Source: JAWOJF01 sp046481785
GTDB lineage: Bacteria; Bacteroidota; Ignavibacteria; Ignavibacteriales; Ignavibacteriaceae
Length of the DNA: 31,794 nt
Assembly (NCBI GenBank): GCA_046481785.1
Contig: JAWOJF010000230.1
Span: forward strand, 1-31,794
Direction: 5' to 3'
Below, piece after piece: positions 23,810 to 31,794 of this stretch. The position numbers and the translations under genes were made by a program. The first letter of the stretch is position 1. Each line of letters begins with the position of its first letter. Under the pieces are notes generated by a model. The model worked only from the letters and a program-made list of their open reading frames with translations. It did no database searches and had not been told where the DNA came from.

Positions 23810-25102
23810 ATGAAAAATAAAAATAAAATTAGTGTAATAACGCTTGGCTGTTCGAAAAATACAGTTGATTCTGAAAGACTGATGAATCAACTTAAGATAA
23901 ATAATTTTGAATTATTTAACGACCCGAATAAAGCTGATACAGTTATAATTAACACCTGCGGATTTATCGAAGCCGCAAAAAAAGAATCTATTGATACAAT
24001 CCTTAATGCTGTGGCATTAAAACAGGAAGGAAAACTAAAAAAGGTTATTGTTGCTGGCTGTCTTTCTGAACGGTATAAAAATGAATTAATCAAAGAGATA
24101 CCCGAAGTTGATGTTTATTTTGGTACTGAGAATTATGAAGGGATTATAAAAGAATTAGGCGGAGAATTAAAATACAATCTGCTTGGAGAAAGGGTTATTA
24201 CAACTCCATCTCATACTGCATACTTAAAAATTTCCGAAGGATGCGATCATCCCTGTTCATTCTGTGCAATTCCTATAATGAGAGGCAAACATAAATCAAA
24301 ACCAATTGAGGAACTGGCGGCCGAAGCGGAATTTCTTGCCCGGAATAACACGAAAGAGCTTGTTATAATTGCCCAGGATACAACTGACTATGGCATTGAT
24401 CTTTATGGAAAAAGGATGCTGGGTGATCTTCTTAATCGTTTAAGCAGTATTAACGGCTTTGAGTGGATAAGATTAATGTATGCCTATCCTTCTAAATTTC
24501 CCGCTGATTTAATAGATGTTATCCGGGAAAACCCTAAAGTTTGTAAATATGTTGATATACCGCTGCAGCATATTTCTGATGACGTACTAAAATCCATGAG
24601 GCGGGGTGTAACGTCAAAAAGGACGAGGGAACTTTTAACTACTTTAAGGGATAAAATTCCCGGTATAACCATCAGAACAACTTTTATTGTCGGTTATCCA
24701 AATGAGACGGAAAAAGATTTTAATGAACTCTGTGAGTTTGTGAAAGAGATTAAATTTGACAGGTTTGGCGTATTTACTTTCTCTGTAGAAGAAAATACTT
24801 CCAGTTATATTTTAGGAGATCCTGTTCCGGAAAAGGTTAAACAAAAGAGAAAAGATATCCTTATGGAAATTCAAAAGGATATATCTTCAGAAATTAACAG
24901 GAACTTTATCGGCAAAAGCCTTCAGGTGCTGGCAGAGCGTGTTGAGGGTGATTATTATATTGCGCGTTCATACAGGGATGCACCTGAAGTTGACGGCGAA
25001 ATCCTGATTCCTGTGAAACAGAACAATTTAATTTCAGGAAATTTTTATAATGTAGAGGTATATGACAGTGATGAATATGATCTCTACGCAAAACCGGTTT
25101 AA
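23810..25102 (+). CDS. rimO: Ribosomal protein S12 methylthiotransferase RimO
   Basis: Radical-SAM enzyme that methylthiolates the conserved Asp (Asp89 in E. coli numbering) of ribosomal protein S12. The 430-residue protein has Cys14, Cys50 and Cys84 for the auxiliary cluster, the radical-SAM triad CDHPCSFC (C145, C149, C152), and a C-terminal TRAM domain (about 365-428). LGCSKNTVDSE and FCAIPIMRGKHKS are RimO rather than MiaB signatures. The ATG has weak upstream complementarity. Its stop is followed by GGGGAGG, the ribosome site of the next gene, so the two are probably one transcript. Confidence 0.95.
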   Translation: MKNKNKISVITLGCSKNTVDSERLMNQLKINNFELFNDPNKADTVIINTCGFIEAAKKESIDTILNAVALKQEGKLKKVIVAGCLSERYKNELIKEIPEVDVYFGTENYEGIIKELGGELKYNLLGERVITTPSHTAYLKISEGCDHPCSFCAIPIMRGKHKSKPIEELAAEAEFLARNNTKELVIIAQDTTDYGIDLYGKRMLGDLLNRLSSINGFEWIRLMYAYPSKFPADLIDVIRENPKVCKYVDIPLQHISDDVLKSMRRGVTSKRTRELLTTLRDKIPGITIRTTFIVGYPNETEKDFNELCEFVKEIKFDRFGVFTFSVEENTSSYILGDPVPEKVKQKRKDILMEIQKDISSEINRNFIGKSLQVLAERVEGDYYIARSYRDAPEVDGEILIPVKQNNLISGNFYNVEVYDSDEYDLYAKPV

Positions 25103-25121
25103 ACCGGGGAGGCATTAAAAA

Positions 25122-26426
25122 ATGAAATTACTAAATTTTATATTGTTATTAACATTCTCATTTTCTATCCTGAATGCCCAGGTAGAAACGGTTATGCCGG
25201 GGAAATCTCCAGCCCGCGCTAAATTTGCGGAGGATTTCCTTATCTTTTCTTCTGATAACAAAGATGAAACACGCCTTGATATTTTTATACAGATACCTTA
25301 CACGGAAATTCAGTTTGTTAAAAATGATCAGCTTTTTACTGCATCTTACACTGTTACTCTTTCCATTTTTGATGAAGAAAAAGATAAATTAATTGTAGAA
25401 AAATTATGGAACGAAAGCATTGAAACTAAAGAGTTCAATCAAACAATATCTAAAAATAATTTTAACCTCAGTTTAAGAAGCTTTCAGCTTAAACCGGGAA
25501 AATATTTTATAAGAAGTGCAGTAGAGGATAAAGAATCCAAACAAAACTTTTCAAATGAGCGTTTGTATGAAGTTAGGGATCTCTCGGGCAGACCTTCTTT
25601 AAGTGATATAATGCTTATTTCAAGATTAACCGTATCAGGAAGTACCCCTGAAGCAGAAGACGATAACAGTACGAGATCAAATAAAATACTTCCCAATATT
25701 TCAAAAAATGTTTCAGCAGAAAGAGACGGCATCCCTTTCTTCTTTGAAATTTATTCTGACTCATCCGGCAGTTTTAATATTGCATACCAGATTGTTGATG
25801 CTAAAGAGGAGATCATATTCAGTAAAGATACTGTTCAGCAGGTAGATACAGGAAGAACACAGATATTCTACACAATTCCCAAACAGGAATTTGGGCTGGG
25901 CAATTATGCTTTAAAAGTAATGGTAAAAGATGATGATGATATACTTGCATCAGTATCAAAACCATTTGTTTCCCGCTGGATAGGTGTTCCTGCTGTTATC
26001 AGAGATCTTGATAAAGCAATTGATCAACTGGTTTATATTGCATCAAGCAGTGAAATTAATGAAATTGAAGACGCCGGGGACCAGGGGGAAAAAGTAAAAC
26101 GTTACATGGCATTCTGGAAAAAGAAAGACCCCACTCCTGATACAGAGGAGAATGAAATATTTAACGAGTATTACCGCAGAGTATCTTTGGCAAATGAGAA
26201 TTTTTCACATTATATAGAAGGCTGGCGCACCGACAGAGGTATGGTATTAATAATTTTGGGTGCACCAAATAACATAGAACGGCATCCATTTGAATATAAT
26301 TCGAAGCCATATGAAGTCTGGCAGTATTATGAACTTAACAGAGAATTTACATTTCTGGATGAAACAGGATTTGGCGACTACAGGCTGGTAAGTCCCTTTT
26401 ACGGAGATGATTACAGATACAGGTAA
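25122..26426 (+). CDS. Exported GWxTD domain protein
   Basis: Predicted exported protein of 434 residues with a signal peptide (MKLLNFILLLTFSFSILNA). The middle is beta-rich (about 45-290). The C-terminal GWxTD domain starts at GWRTDRGMVLIILGAP (367-382) and continues with YEVWQYYELNREFTFLDETGFGDYRLV. The domain is known from Ignavibacteria, Acidobacteria and similar groups without a settled role. A GGGGAGG ribosome site lies just upstream of the ATG. It is followed after 19 bases by the sugar-kinase gene. Confidence 0.88.
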   Translation: MKLLNFILLLTFSFSILNAQVETVMPGKSPARAKFAEDFLIFSSDNKDETRLDIFIQIPYTEIQFVKNDQLFTASYTVTLSIFDEEKDKLIVEKLWNESIETKEFNQTISKNNFNLSLRSFQLKPGKYFIRSAVEDKESKQNFSNERLYEVRDLSGRPSLSDIMLISRLTVSGSTPEAEDDNSTRSNKILPNISKNVSAERDGIPFFFEIYSDSSGSFNIAYQIVDAKEEIIFSKDTVQQVDTGRTQIFYTIPKQEFGLGNYALKVMVKDDDDILASVSKPFVSRWIGVPAVIRDLDKAIDQLVYIASSSEINEIEDAGDQGEKVKRYMAFWKKKDPTPDTEENEIFNEYYRRVSLANENFSHYIEGWRTDRGMVLIILGAPNNIERHPFEYNSKPYEVWQYYELNREFTFLDETGFGDYRLVSPFYGDDYRYR

Positions 26427-26445
26427 AAATAGTGTTCTGAAATTT

Positions 26446-27411
26446 ATGATTTTAACAGTAACATTAAACCCGCTTCTTGAACGAAAGATTATTTATAAAA
26501 AAATAATCCTCGGTGAAAACCACCGTAACGGAAGTAATGAATTTAAGGCTGGCGGTAAAGGTATAAATGTAAGCAGACAGTTAAACTGTTTTGGAATTGA
26601 TAATCTGGCACTTACTTTTTTAGGCGGAACCAATGGTAAGATACTGAATGATGTAATACATAATGAAAAAACAAAAATCGCCTCTGTCAGAACCAAATCG
26701 GAGACGAGAAGTGCATATATTGTTATTGATTCAACCGAAGAAACTTTAACAACTTTTTTTGAGGCTTCACCAGAAATAAATGCCTCCGAAGCAGATGAAT
26801 TTTTATTGAAACTGGAAAAGATGATCCCTAATTGCGATATGGTTGTATTTTCCGGAAGCTCACCCTCAAACAACACTAATCATATTTTTCCGGAAGCAAT
26901 AAAAATTGCTAATAAACTTGATAAGATATCTATCTGCGATACCTATGGAGGGCATCTTAAAGACTGCATCAATGCTCAGCCTACTATTCTGCATAATAAT
27001 ATCAGTGAAATTCAATCATCTCTTGGCTTAGATCTTTCTTTGGAACAGGACAAACTAAACTTCCTGGATTCACTATATTCAAAAAATATAAAACAGGCAT
27101 TTTTAACAGAAGGTGCAGACCCGTTCTACTGTTCTAATTTTGATTATCACTTTAAAGTAAACATTCCCCATGTAAAAACACTTGATCCAACCGGGAGCGG
27201 AGATGCCCTTGTTGCCGGTATTATATATGCCTGGCGCAATAGCTGCACTTTTGAGGAGAGTTTATCATTTGCAGTATCCTGCGGTGCTTTAAATGCTTCA
27301 ACATTTGAAACTTGCAGGGTGAATTTAAATGAGATTGAAATTTTGAAAAAAGATATCGTAATTTCCCCTGTCGGAAAAAAGATGAAATTAATTGATGTTA
27401 CTCCGCATTAA
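26446..27411 (+). CDS. Divergent PfkB-family sugar-phosphate kinase (1-phosphofructokinase/LacC-like)
   Basis: Ribokinase-fold kinase, 321 residues from ATG 26446; an in-frame ATG at 26407 lies inside the preceding gene and would add 13 unrelated residues. FruK/LacC-like start ILTVTLNPLLE, the AGGKGINVSRQL block (35-46), and DPTGSGDALVAG with catalytic Asp253. Several usually constant positions differ: the substrate-contacting Asp of NPxxD is Glu12, KPN is replaced by HNN (ILHNNISEI), and SGSLPPG reads SGSSPSN. Substrate is therefore uncertain. There is no fructose transporter nearby. Its end overlaps the BamA-like gene by 17 bases, an unusual pairing. Confidence 0.85.
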   Translation: MILTVTLNPLLERKIIYKKIILGENHRNGSNEFKAGGKGINVSRQLNCFGIDNLALTFLGGTNGKILNDVIHNEKTKIASVRTKSETRSAYIVIDSTEETLTTFFEASPEINASEADEFLLKLEKMIPNCDMVVFSGSSPSNNTNHIFPEAIKIANKLDKISICDTYGGHLKDCINAQPTILHNNISEIQSSLGLDLSLEQDKLNFLDSLYSKNIKQAFLTEGADPFYCSNFDYHFKVNIPHVKTLDPTGSGDALVAGIIYAWRNSCTFEESLSFAVSCGALNASTFETCRVNLNEIEILKKDIVISPVGKKMKLIDVTPH

Positions 27412-29155
27412 ACTTTTTATATCACTTCTTTTATTTTTGTATATCTCTGTATACCCTCAAATTATAACCTCTGTTAATTTTAACGGAAACGATATTTTTA
27501 GTACGGGAAATTTACTTGAATGGAGCGGTATTCAGGGAAGCAAATACTTTGCCTATGCTGAGGACACAATAAAATCGCGTATTTCTTACCAGCTTGGATT
27601 AAGAGGTTACTTTTACCCGCAGTTTGGAAAAACTGAAACTAAGTTTTCTTCCGACTCAGCCAGGGTAACTTTAAATCTGCAAATAGATGAAGGAACACCG
27701 GCATACATTAATTCTGTTACAATTGAAGGAGACTCGGTTTTAACCGAAAGGCTGATTTCTTCTTTTGAATTTCTTGAAGGAAATATTTTTAATAAATCCG
27801 AAATAGAAGAAAATATTGCAGAAGTATTAACTCATCTGGAAAATACCGGGTATCCGTTTGCCAGAATTTTAATACAATCAGTTTATATATTTACAGATTC
27901 TGCCGCGGGAGAACACTATGCTGATATTTTGTTGAAGGTAAACAGAGACATAAAAAGCAAAATAGATAAAATTGAGATAGCCGGAAATACAACTACTAAA
28001 GAGTATGTAATTATCAGGGAACTTCGGCTGGAACCCGGAGAGGATTATTCCCAGCAGAAAATAGAAGAATTACCCGAAAGACTAAACAGGCTAAGATTTT
28101 TTGAACCTGTTACAGTTCCTGAGTATTATATTAATGCTGATGAAGAGGGCGTATTATTAATTAATATTAAAGAAAAGCAGACAAATAACTTTGACGGCAT
28201 TATCGGGTATGTGCCCGCAGTAAATGAAGGCGAAAAAGGTTATTTAACAGGGTTAGTAAATGTAAGCCTGAGAAATTTATTTGGTACAGGAAGGGCTGCT
28301 GCAATAAGATGGCAGCAATTCAACAGAAACTCGCAGGAACTTGAACTGCGTTTTCTCGAACCATGGCTGTTTGGTTTTCCGTTTAATCTAAGCGGCAGAT
28401 TATTCCAGAGAAAACAGGATACTACTTATGTACAGAGGAACCTCGAAGGTACTTTTGTATATCTTGCAACAGAGAATATATCAGCAGCAGTAACTGTATC
28501 AACCGAAGAAGTTATTCCTGCCGGGACGAATAATCCTTTTTTTACGGTATATAATTCTTCCGCTGTAACTACCGGCTTAACTTTAATAATTGATACACGC
28601 GATGATCCATATGCCCCTCTAGGCGGAATATTGTTTAATACTTCTTATTCATTAAGCAGAAAAAAAATAAACGGCCCTCAGCAATTTATTTATCCCGGAC
28701 TTGAAACCAGCATAAATCTTCAGCGTATTACACTTGATCTTTCCGGCTTTTATGAATTGTTCAGCAGGCAGGTAATTGCTCTGGGACTCCATACGAGGGA
28801 GCTCAGGGGGAGTTTTTTCGAAATAAGTGATCTTTACCGGCTTGGCGGAACAAACACCCTGCGTGGATACAGAGAAGATCAGTTTCTGGGCTCCAGAACA
28901 TTCTGGTCTAATCTTGAATACCGTTTCCTTCTTACAAGAAGATCTTTTGCATTTTTATTTTTTGATACGGGCTATTACTTACGCAATGCGGACCCTGACC
29001 GGAATATACTTAAGCAGGAAGCCTTTAATATGGGTTATGGATTGGGATTAAATATTGAAACAGCCCTGGGGGTACTAAGCGTAAGTTTTGCTCTTGCTGA
29101 AGGAAACTCATTTACCGATGGGCTAATTCATTTCGGAATAGTAAATGAATTTTAA
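27395..29155 (+). CDS. BamA/TamA-like Omp85 outer-membrane protein
   Basis: Outer-membrane beta-barrel of the Omp85 superfamily, 586 residues, which inserts or transports proteins (or lipids) at the outer membrane. Signal peptide (about 1-20), POTRA-like repeats (about 25-100, 100-185, 188-262: IDKIEIAGNTTTKEYVIIRE is typical), then a barrel from about 265 to the C-terminal Phe586. The lid-loop motif LGGTNTLRGY (483-492) is conserved. At 586 residues with about three POTRAs it is nearer to TamA-type than to canonical five-POTRA BamA. I take ATG 27395 rather than the TTG three bases upstream. Translationally coupled to the PfkB-family gene. Confidence 0.92.
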   Translation: MLLRIKLFISLLLFLYISVYPQIITSVNFNGNDIFSTGNLLEWSGIQGSKYFAYAEDTIKSRISYQLGLRGYFYPQFGKTETKFSSDSARVTLNLQIDEGTPAYINSVTIEGDSVLTERLISSFEFLEGNIFNKSEIEENIAEVLTHLENTGYPFARILIQSVYIFTDSAAGEHYADILLKVNRDIKSKIDKIEIAGNTTTKEYVIIRELRLEPGEDYSQQKIEELPERLNRLRFFEPVTVPEYYINADEEGVLLINIKEKQTNNFDGIIGYVPAVNEGEKGYLTGLVNVSLRNLFGTGRAAAIRWQQFNRNSQELELRFLEPWLFGFPFNLSGRLFQRKQDTTYVQRNLEGTFVYLATENISAAVTVSTEEVIPAGTNNPFFTVYNSSAVTTGLTLIIDTRDDPYAPLGGILFNTSYSLSRKKINGPQQFIYPGLETSINLQRITLDLSGFYELFSRQVIALGLHTRELRGSFFEISDLYRLGGTNTLRGYREDQFLGSRTFWSNLEYRFLLTRRSFAFLFFDTGYYLRNADPDRNILKQEAFNMGYGLGLNIETALGVLSVSFALAEGNSFTDGLIHFGIVNEF

Positions 29156-29200
29156 ACTCTCGGTATAATAAACTAATCACGCTTTACGAGAAATGATGTG

Positions 29201-29221
29201 AAGCGATTTGCTGAATCGCTT
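29201..29221. repeat. REP-like palindrome
   Basis: AAGCGATT-TGCTG-AATCGCTT, a perfect 8-bp stem with a 5-base loop, first of three palindromes in this gap. Confidence 0.55.
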
Positions 29222-29262
29222 AAGCAGTTTTAACGAATACTCCTGGTTTTTAGAAAAAACAA

Positions 29263-29285
29263 AGAGCGAAACAGCGTTTCGCTCT
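29263..29285. repeat. REP-like palindrome
   Basis: AGAGCGAAAC-AGC-GTTTCGCTCT, a perfect 10-bp stem with a 3-base loop. This is the strongest hairpin in the gap and may limit read-through in both directions. Confidence 0.6.
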
Positions 29286-29345
29286 ACAATTTTCACATAT
29301 CCCCCAGGAATTGTGGCTAAAGCCTCCATGCTTATTGTTTTTCTC

Positions 29346-29365
29346 CCACGACTTAAAAGTCGTGG
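29346..29365. repeat. REP-like palindrome
   Basis: CCACGACTT-AA-AAGTCGTGG, a perfect 9-bp stem. Like CACAGGCTAAAGCCTGTG at 7522, it is of the type moved by REP-associated tyrosine transposases in other bacteria; no such gene is in the window. Confidence 0.6.
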
Positions 29366-29486
29366 CAATTGATATCCTCTCCTTGTGAAGTTGAAGCTGA
29401 ATTCTGCAACACACACTTCAGCCTGGGGTTAATACATATTTATTCACCACTTTCTAAACCTGATATCTATCTCTTCATAACTGCAC

Positions 29487-31631
29487 TTATTTTTGAAGCA
29501 GCATTTTATTTTCCATTTTTATATGGTTAAACTCAAGCCTGTACAAATACAGTCCGCTGCTTAAACCACTTGCATTAAAATTAAAAATATAATTGCCCGC
29601 CTCTTTCGTTTCATTGACAAGAGTTGCAACAACTTCACCCAAAATATTATATACAGATAAATTTACCCTTCCTGCCTCAGGTAATGAAAATTCAATTGTT
29701 GTAGAAGGATTAAACGGATTAGGATAATTTTGTGCGAGAAAAAACTTACCGGGTATATTATCAGCATCTTCAACACCGGTAACAGCAGAAGAGCCATCGG
29801 GGCCGTATTCATATGCACCCATATCAACAAACCCATTTTGAATCCTTGTATTGCCGGTATAATCGGAAGAAATTCCGGCTAAACCCGGAGCAGAATTGTT
29901 TCCGCTGTTTAAGGCAGGAGACCCTGCAGAAAACATTAAGCCGTCATCACTATTGGCAGGGATAGCATCAGCACCTAAGGGATCAGATTCGTTAACAAAA
30001 AGCGGATCAGCATCAATATTATTTCCAAGGTCCGTACCTATGCTGTTATCCCATCCGCCGCCGCTGCCGCCCGAATTCATAACCAGTGAATATAAAACAT
30101 TATTATTACCTGTATTATATACTTCCGGACCATCGACAGAAGCAGTGTTATTCCATAATATGCAATTCTCTAACCTTGAGACAAGTATCTCGGAACCCAT
30201 AAAAAGAAATCCATCATTATAAAGAGCGCCGCCCCGTTCATCTGCATGATTTCCTGTGAAAGTACAGTTAGTAAACTCAGGTTCAAGTGCAGGGGTAAAG
30301 CTTTCAGGCTCGGAAATTACCCTTGTAAAATTAGCTATTGCACCTCCATGATCCTGTGCCTGGTTACCTGCAAACACACAATTTATATAAACAGGGCGAA
30401 GTATACCGGCATCAGATAAATGAGCGGCTGCACCGCCCCATGCAGCAGTATTGCCGCCGGCTGAATTGGAATAAAAACCGCATGAGATAAACTTTGGTTC
30501 GGAAGCTCCCAATGAAGCGGTCTGCGGATCATTTGTTGATGCATATACCGCTCCCCCGCCGCCTCCTTCAAAAGGACCGGTGGGATTTCCTGTTGCGGTA
30601 TTCATGCTGAACAAACAGTTTGTAAAAACTGCATTAGAAGTTACAAGATTAGCCGCACCGCCGGAACCGGGAAGAGTACTGAAATCAAGTGAAACTGCTG
30701 TAACTTTATTACCATTAAATACAGATGATTCTACTTTTGTACTATCGCCAAGCAGGTATAATGCACCTCCGCGTCGGAAGGCTTCATTATTTATAAATTT
30801 ACAGTTTAAAATATGGGGTTTGTAATCACCGGGGCTAAAAGATCCAAGATATATTGCGCCGCCGGTAATATCTGATTTATTATTTATAAACTCACAGTTT
30901 TTAATCAGCGAAATTATTTCTCCGCCGCTTGTGCCTTCATTAAATAATGCACCTCCCTCAGAGGATGCAAAATTTCCTATAAATTTTGTGTTTACAATTG
31001 TGGGACTGCTGGCATTAATAATTCCGCTTAATCTGTTATACCACCCTCCCCCGTCAAGGTTTGGATCAAACACATTTACAGGCGATGCAATATTTGCGTT
31101 TCCGGCTGTAATTATAAAACCATTAAGCTCTGTTTCGCAGCTTACATTTTCGGTATAGACAACATGGTAAGAGTTCCGGCCAACAAGATCGCTGACATCC
31201 TCAGCTATAAAGTTGCTATCCGGATTTAAATCATTATTGTCGATATCACCGCTTAGTATTGTAAGATTTTTATTAAAGTTCCTCTGATTCAGATTTATTT
31301 CGGTGCCGGCAAAACCGCCGTATAGTTTCACCCCATCTGGTATTTGAAATGTATATTCGCGGGGATCATTCCCGCCGCTGGAGTTAAAATCAACCGGTGT
31401 ATCGGGTTTATATACTCCACGTGCAACCCAAATTTTATCACCTGATACGGCAATTGATAAGGCATCGGAAAGAGAAGTGAATGCATCAGTCCATGAGGAA
31501 CCGTTATTAGCTCCCGCGGCAGATGCATCAACATATATAGTAGCAGCATTTAAATGAACAGGATATAAAAAAAAGGCAAGTATTATTATGCCCCAATAAT
31601 TGCGAATGCGAAAACGTATAGCTATACCCAT
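29487..31631 (-). CDS. Secreted beta-helix surface protein with type IX sorting domain
   Basis: A 714-residue exported protein. Signal peptide to about Ala29 (LNAA). The body (about 30-600) is built of parallel beta-helix coils with recurring GGAxY/GGAxxN turns and NCxF strands, and ends in a choice-of-anchor Q-like segment (SPALNSGN...GAYEYG). The C-terminal 85 residues form a type IX sorting domain: NYPNPFNPSTTIEFSLP, LSVYNILGEVVATL, GLYLYRLEF. It should cross the outer membrane by the Por secretion system and be anchored or released. Function is probably adhesion or polysaccharide binding. AAAGGAG at 31643-31637 is well placed before the ATG. No other secretion gene is nearby. Confidence 0.92.
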   Translation of the reverse strand: MGIAIRFRIRNYWGIIILAFFLYPVHLNAATIYVDASAAGANNGSSWTDAFTSLSDALSIAVSGDKIWVARGVYKPDTPVDFNSSGGNDPREYTFQIPDGVKLYGGFAGTEINLNQRNFNKNLTILSGDIDNNDLNPDSNFIAEDVSDLVGRNSYHVVYTENVSCETELNGFIITAGNANIASPVNVFDPNLDGGGWYNRLSGIINASSPTIVNTKFIGNFASSEGGALFNEGTSGGEIISLIKNCEFINNKSDITGGAIYLGSFSPGDYKPHILNCKFINNEAFRRGGALYLLGDSTKVESSVFNGNKVTAVSLDFSTLPGSGGAANLVTSNAVFTNCLFSMNTATGNPTGPFEGGGGGAVYASTNDPQTASLGASEPKFISCGFYSNSAGGNTAAWGGAAAHLSDAGILRPVYINCVFAGNQAQDHGGAIANFTRVISEPESFTPALEPEFTNCTFTGNHADERGGALYNDGFLFMGSEILVSRLENCILWNNTASVDGPEVYNTGNNNVLYSLVMNSGGSGGGWDNSIGTDLGNNIDADPLFVNESDPLGADAIPANSDDGLMFSAGSPALNSGNNSAPGLAGISSDYTGNTRIQNGFVDMGAYEYGPDGSSAVTGVEDADNIPGKFFLAQNYPNPFNPSTTIEFSLPEAGRVNLSVYNILGEVVATLVNETKEAGNYIFNFNASGLSSGLYLYRLEFNHIKMENKMLLQK

Positions 31632-31695
31632 CGGAACTCCTTTCCTTTTAATAAAATCAGTGCATTAGTTAATCACCTTAAGCTAATTTGTTTGC

Positions 31696-31721
31696 TTGAT
31701 ATCAAAATTGATTTAAATCAC
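31696..31721. promoter_or_regulatory. Possible CRP/FNR-type operator pair upstream of the surface-protein gene
   Basis: TTGATATCAA (31696-31705) is a perfect 10-base palindrome. It is followed at 31708-31721 by TTGATTTAAATCAC, which matches the FNR consensus TTGAT-N4-ATCAA at all but the last defined base. Both lie 65-90 bases upstream of the start at 31631. The DNA is AT-rich, so chance matches are possible. Confidence 0.35.
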
Positions 31722-31794
31722 ATTGACCGGATTTTAAAACCTACGCCATAAAAGGGGAAGTGAACCGCTTTACTGCAATAATTATTTTATATAT

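Larger units (their letters stand above)
29156..29486. other. Repeat-rich gene-free stretch between convergent genes
   Basis: About 330 bases separating the stop of the BamA-like gene from the stop of the surface-protein gene. It contains three strong palindromes (29201-29221, 29263-29285, 29346-29365) and the half-palindrome GGCTAAAGCC (29313-29322). The open frame on the minus strand through it (29416-29177) consists of these palindromes and is not a gene. No T-tract terminator is evident for either neighbour. Confidence 0.6.

Noticed and set aside
29177..29416. 79-codon minus-strand frame in the repeat-rich gap
   Set aside because: It is made almost entirely of the palindromic repeats, so its apparent coding is a by-product of those repeats.

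Overview
The window reads as chromosomal DNA from an AT-rich, double-membraned bacterium of the Bacteroidota/Ignavibacteria neighbourhood. The main pointers are a C-terminal type IX secretion sorting domain (NYPNPFNPSTT motif) on the last protein, a Bacteroidota-style LptE (YSFTGAS after the lipobox cysteine), GWxTD and DUF5683 proteins, PEGA-domain kinases and SPOR/TPR envelope proteins. This placement is inferred from protein families, not from a marker gene. I see no phage, plasmid, IS transposase, CRISPR array, tRNA or rRNA.

Layout. (1) 1-287, minus strand: 5' part of a yeast-type cytosine/nucleoside deaminase running off the window. (2) 459-5426, plus strand: a compact four-gene module with a lipoprotein, a GAF-containing sigma-54 activator, a membrane Ser/Thr kinase with external PEGA domains, and a TPR/DUF5683 membrane protein. 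A second lipoprotein (5616-6950) follows behind a candidate sigma-54 promoter. (3) 6951-7556: a gene-free, highly structured stretch between convergent genes, with four plus-oriented terminator-like hairpins and a 30-base element present twice. (4) 7557-11480, minus strand: a 1307-residue protein with N-terminal TPR-like repeats, an unrecognised middle domain and three CbbX/EccA-type AAA+ modules. (5) 11747-18759, plus strand: miaB, a SPOR protein, an MBL-fold hydrolase, a second sigma-54 activator with no sensor domain overlapping lptE, a CslA-like glycosyltransferase and a TPR protein. (6) 18817-21288: 3-methyladenine DNA glycosylase, a GT9 glycosyltransferase and a DUF3108 protein. (7) 21473-29155: a CPBP protease, a zinc-ribbon/DUF2007 protein, cdsA, rimO, a GWxTD protein, a divergent PfkB-family sugar kinase and a BamA/TamA-like outer-membrane protein. 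(8) 29156-29486: a mosaic of palindromic repeats. (9) 29487-31631, minus strand: a beta-helix surface protein with a type IX sorting tail, preceded by possible CRP/FNR-type sites.

Together the genes centre on the cell envelope: lipid precursor (CdsA), LPS transport (LptE), glycosyltransferases, an Omp85 protein, lipoproteins, a secreted adhesin-like protein, and two sigma-54 activators that could sense envelope state. tRNA/ribosome methylthiolation (MiaB, RimO) and base-excision repair are housekeeping passengers. The best candidates for undescribed biology are the triple-AAA+ protein, the kinase/sigma-54/lipoprotein module with its possible sigma-54 promoter, and the structured RNA-like region at 6951-7556.
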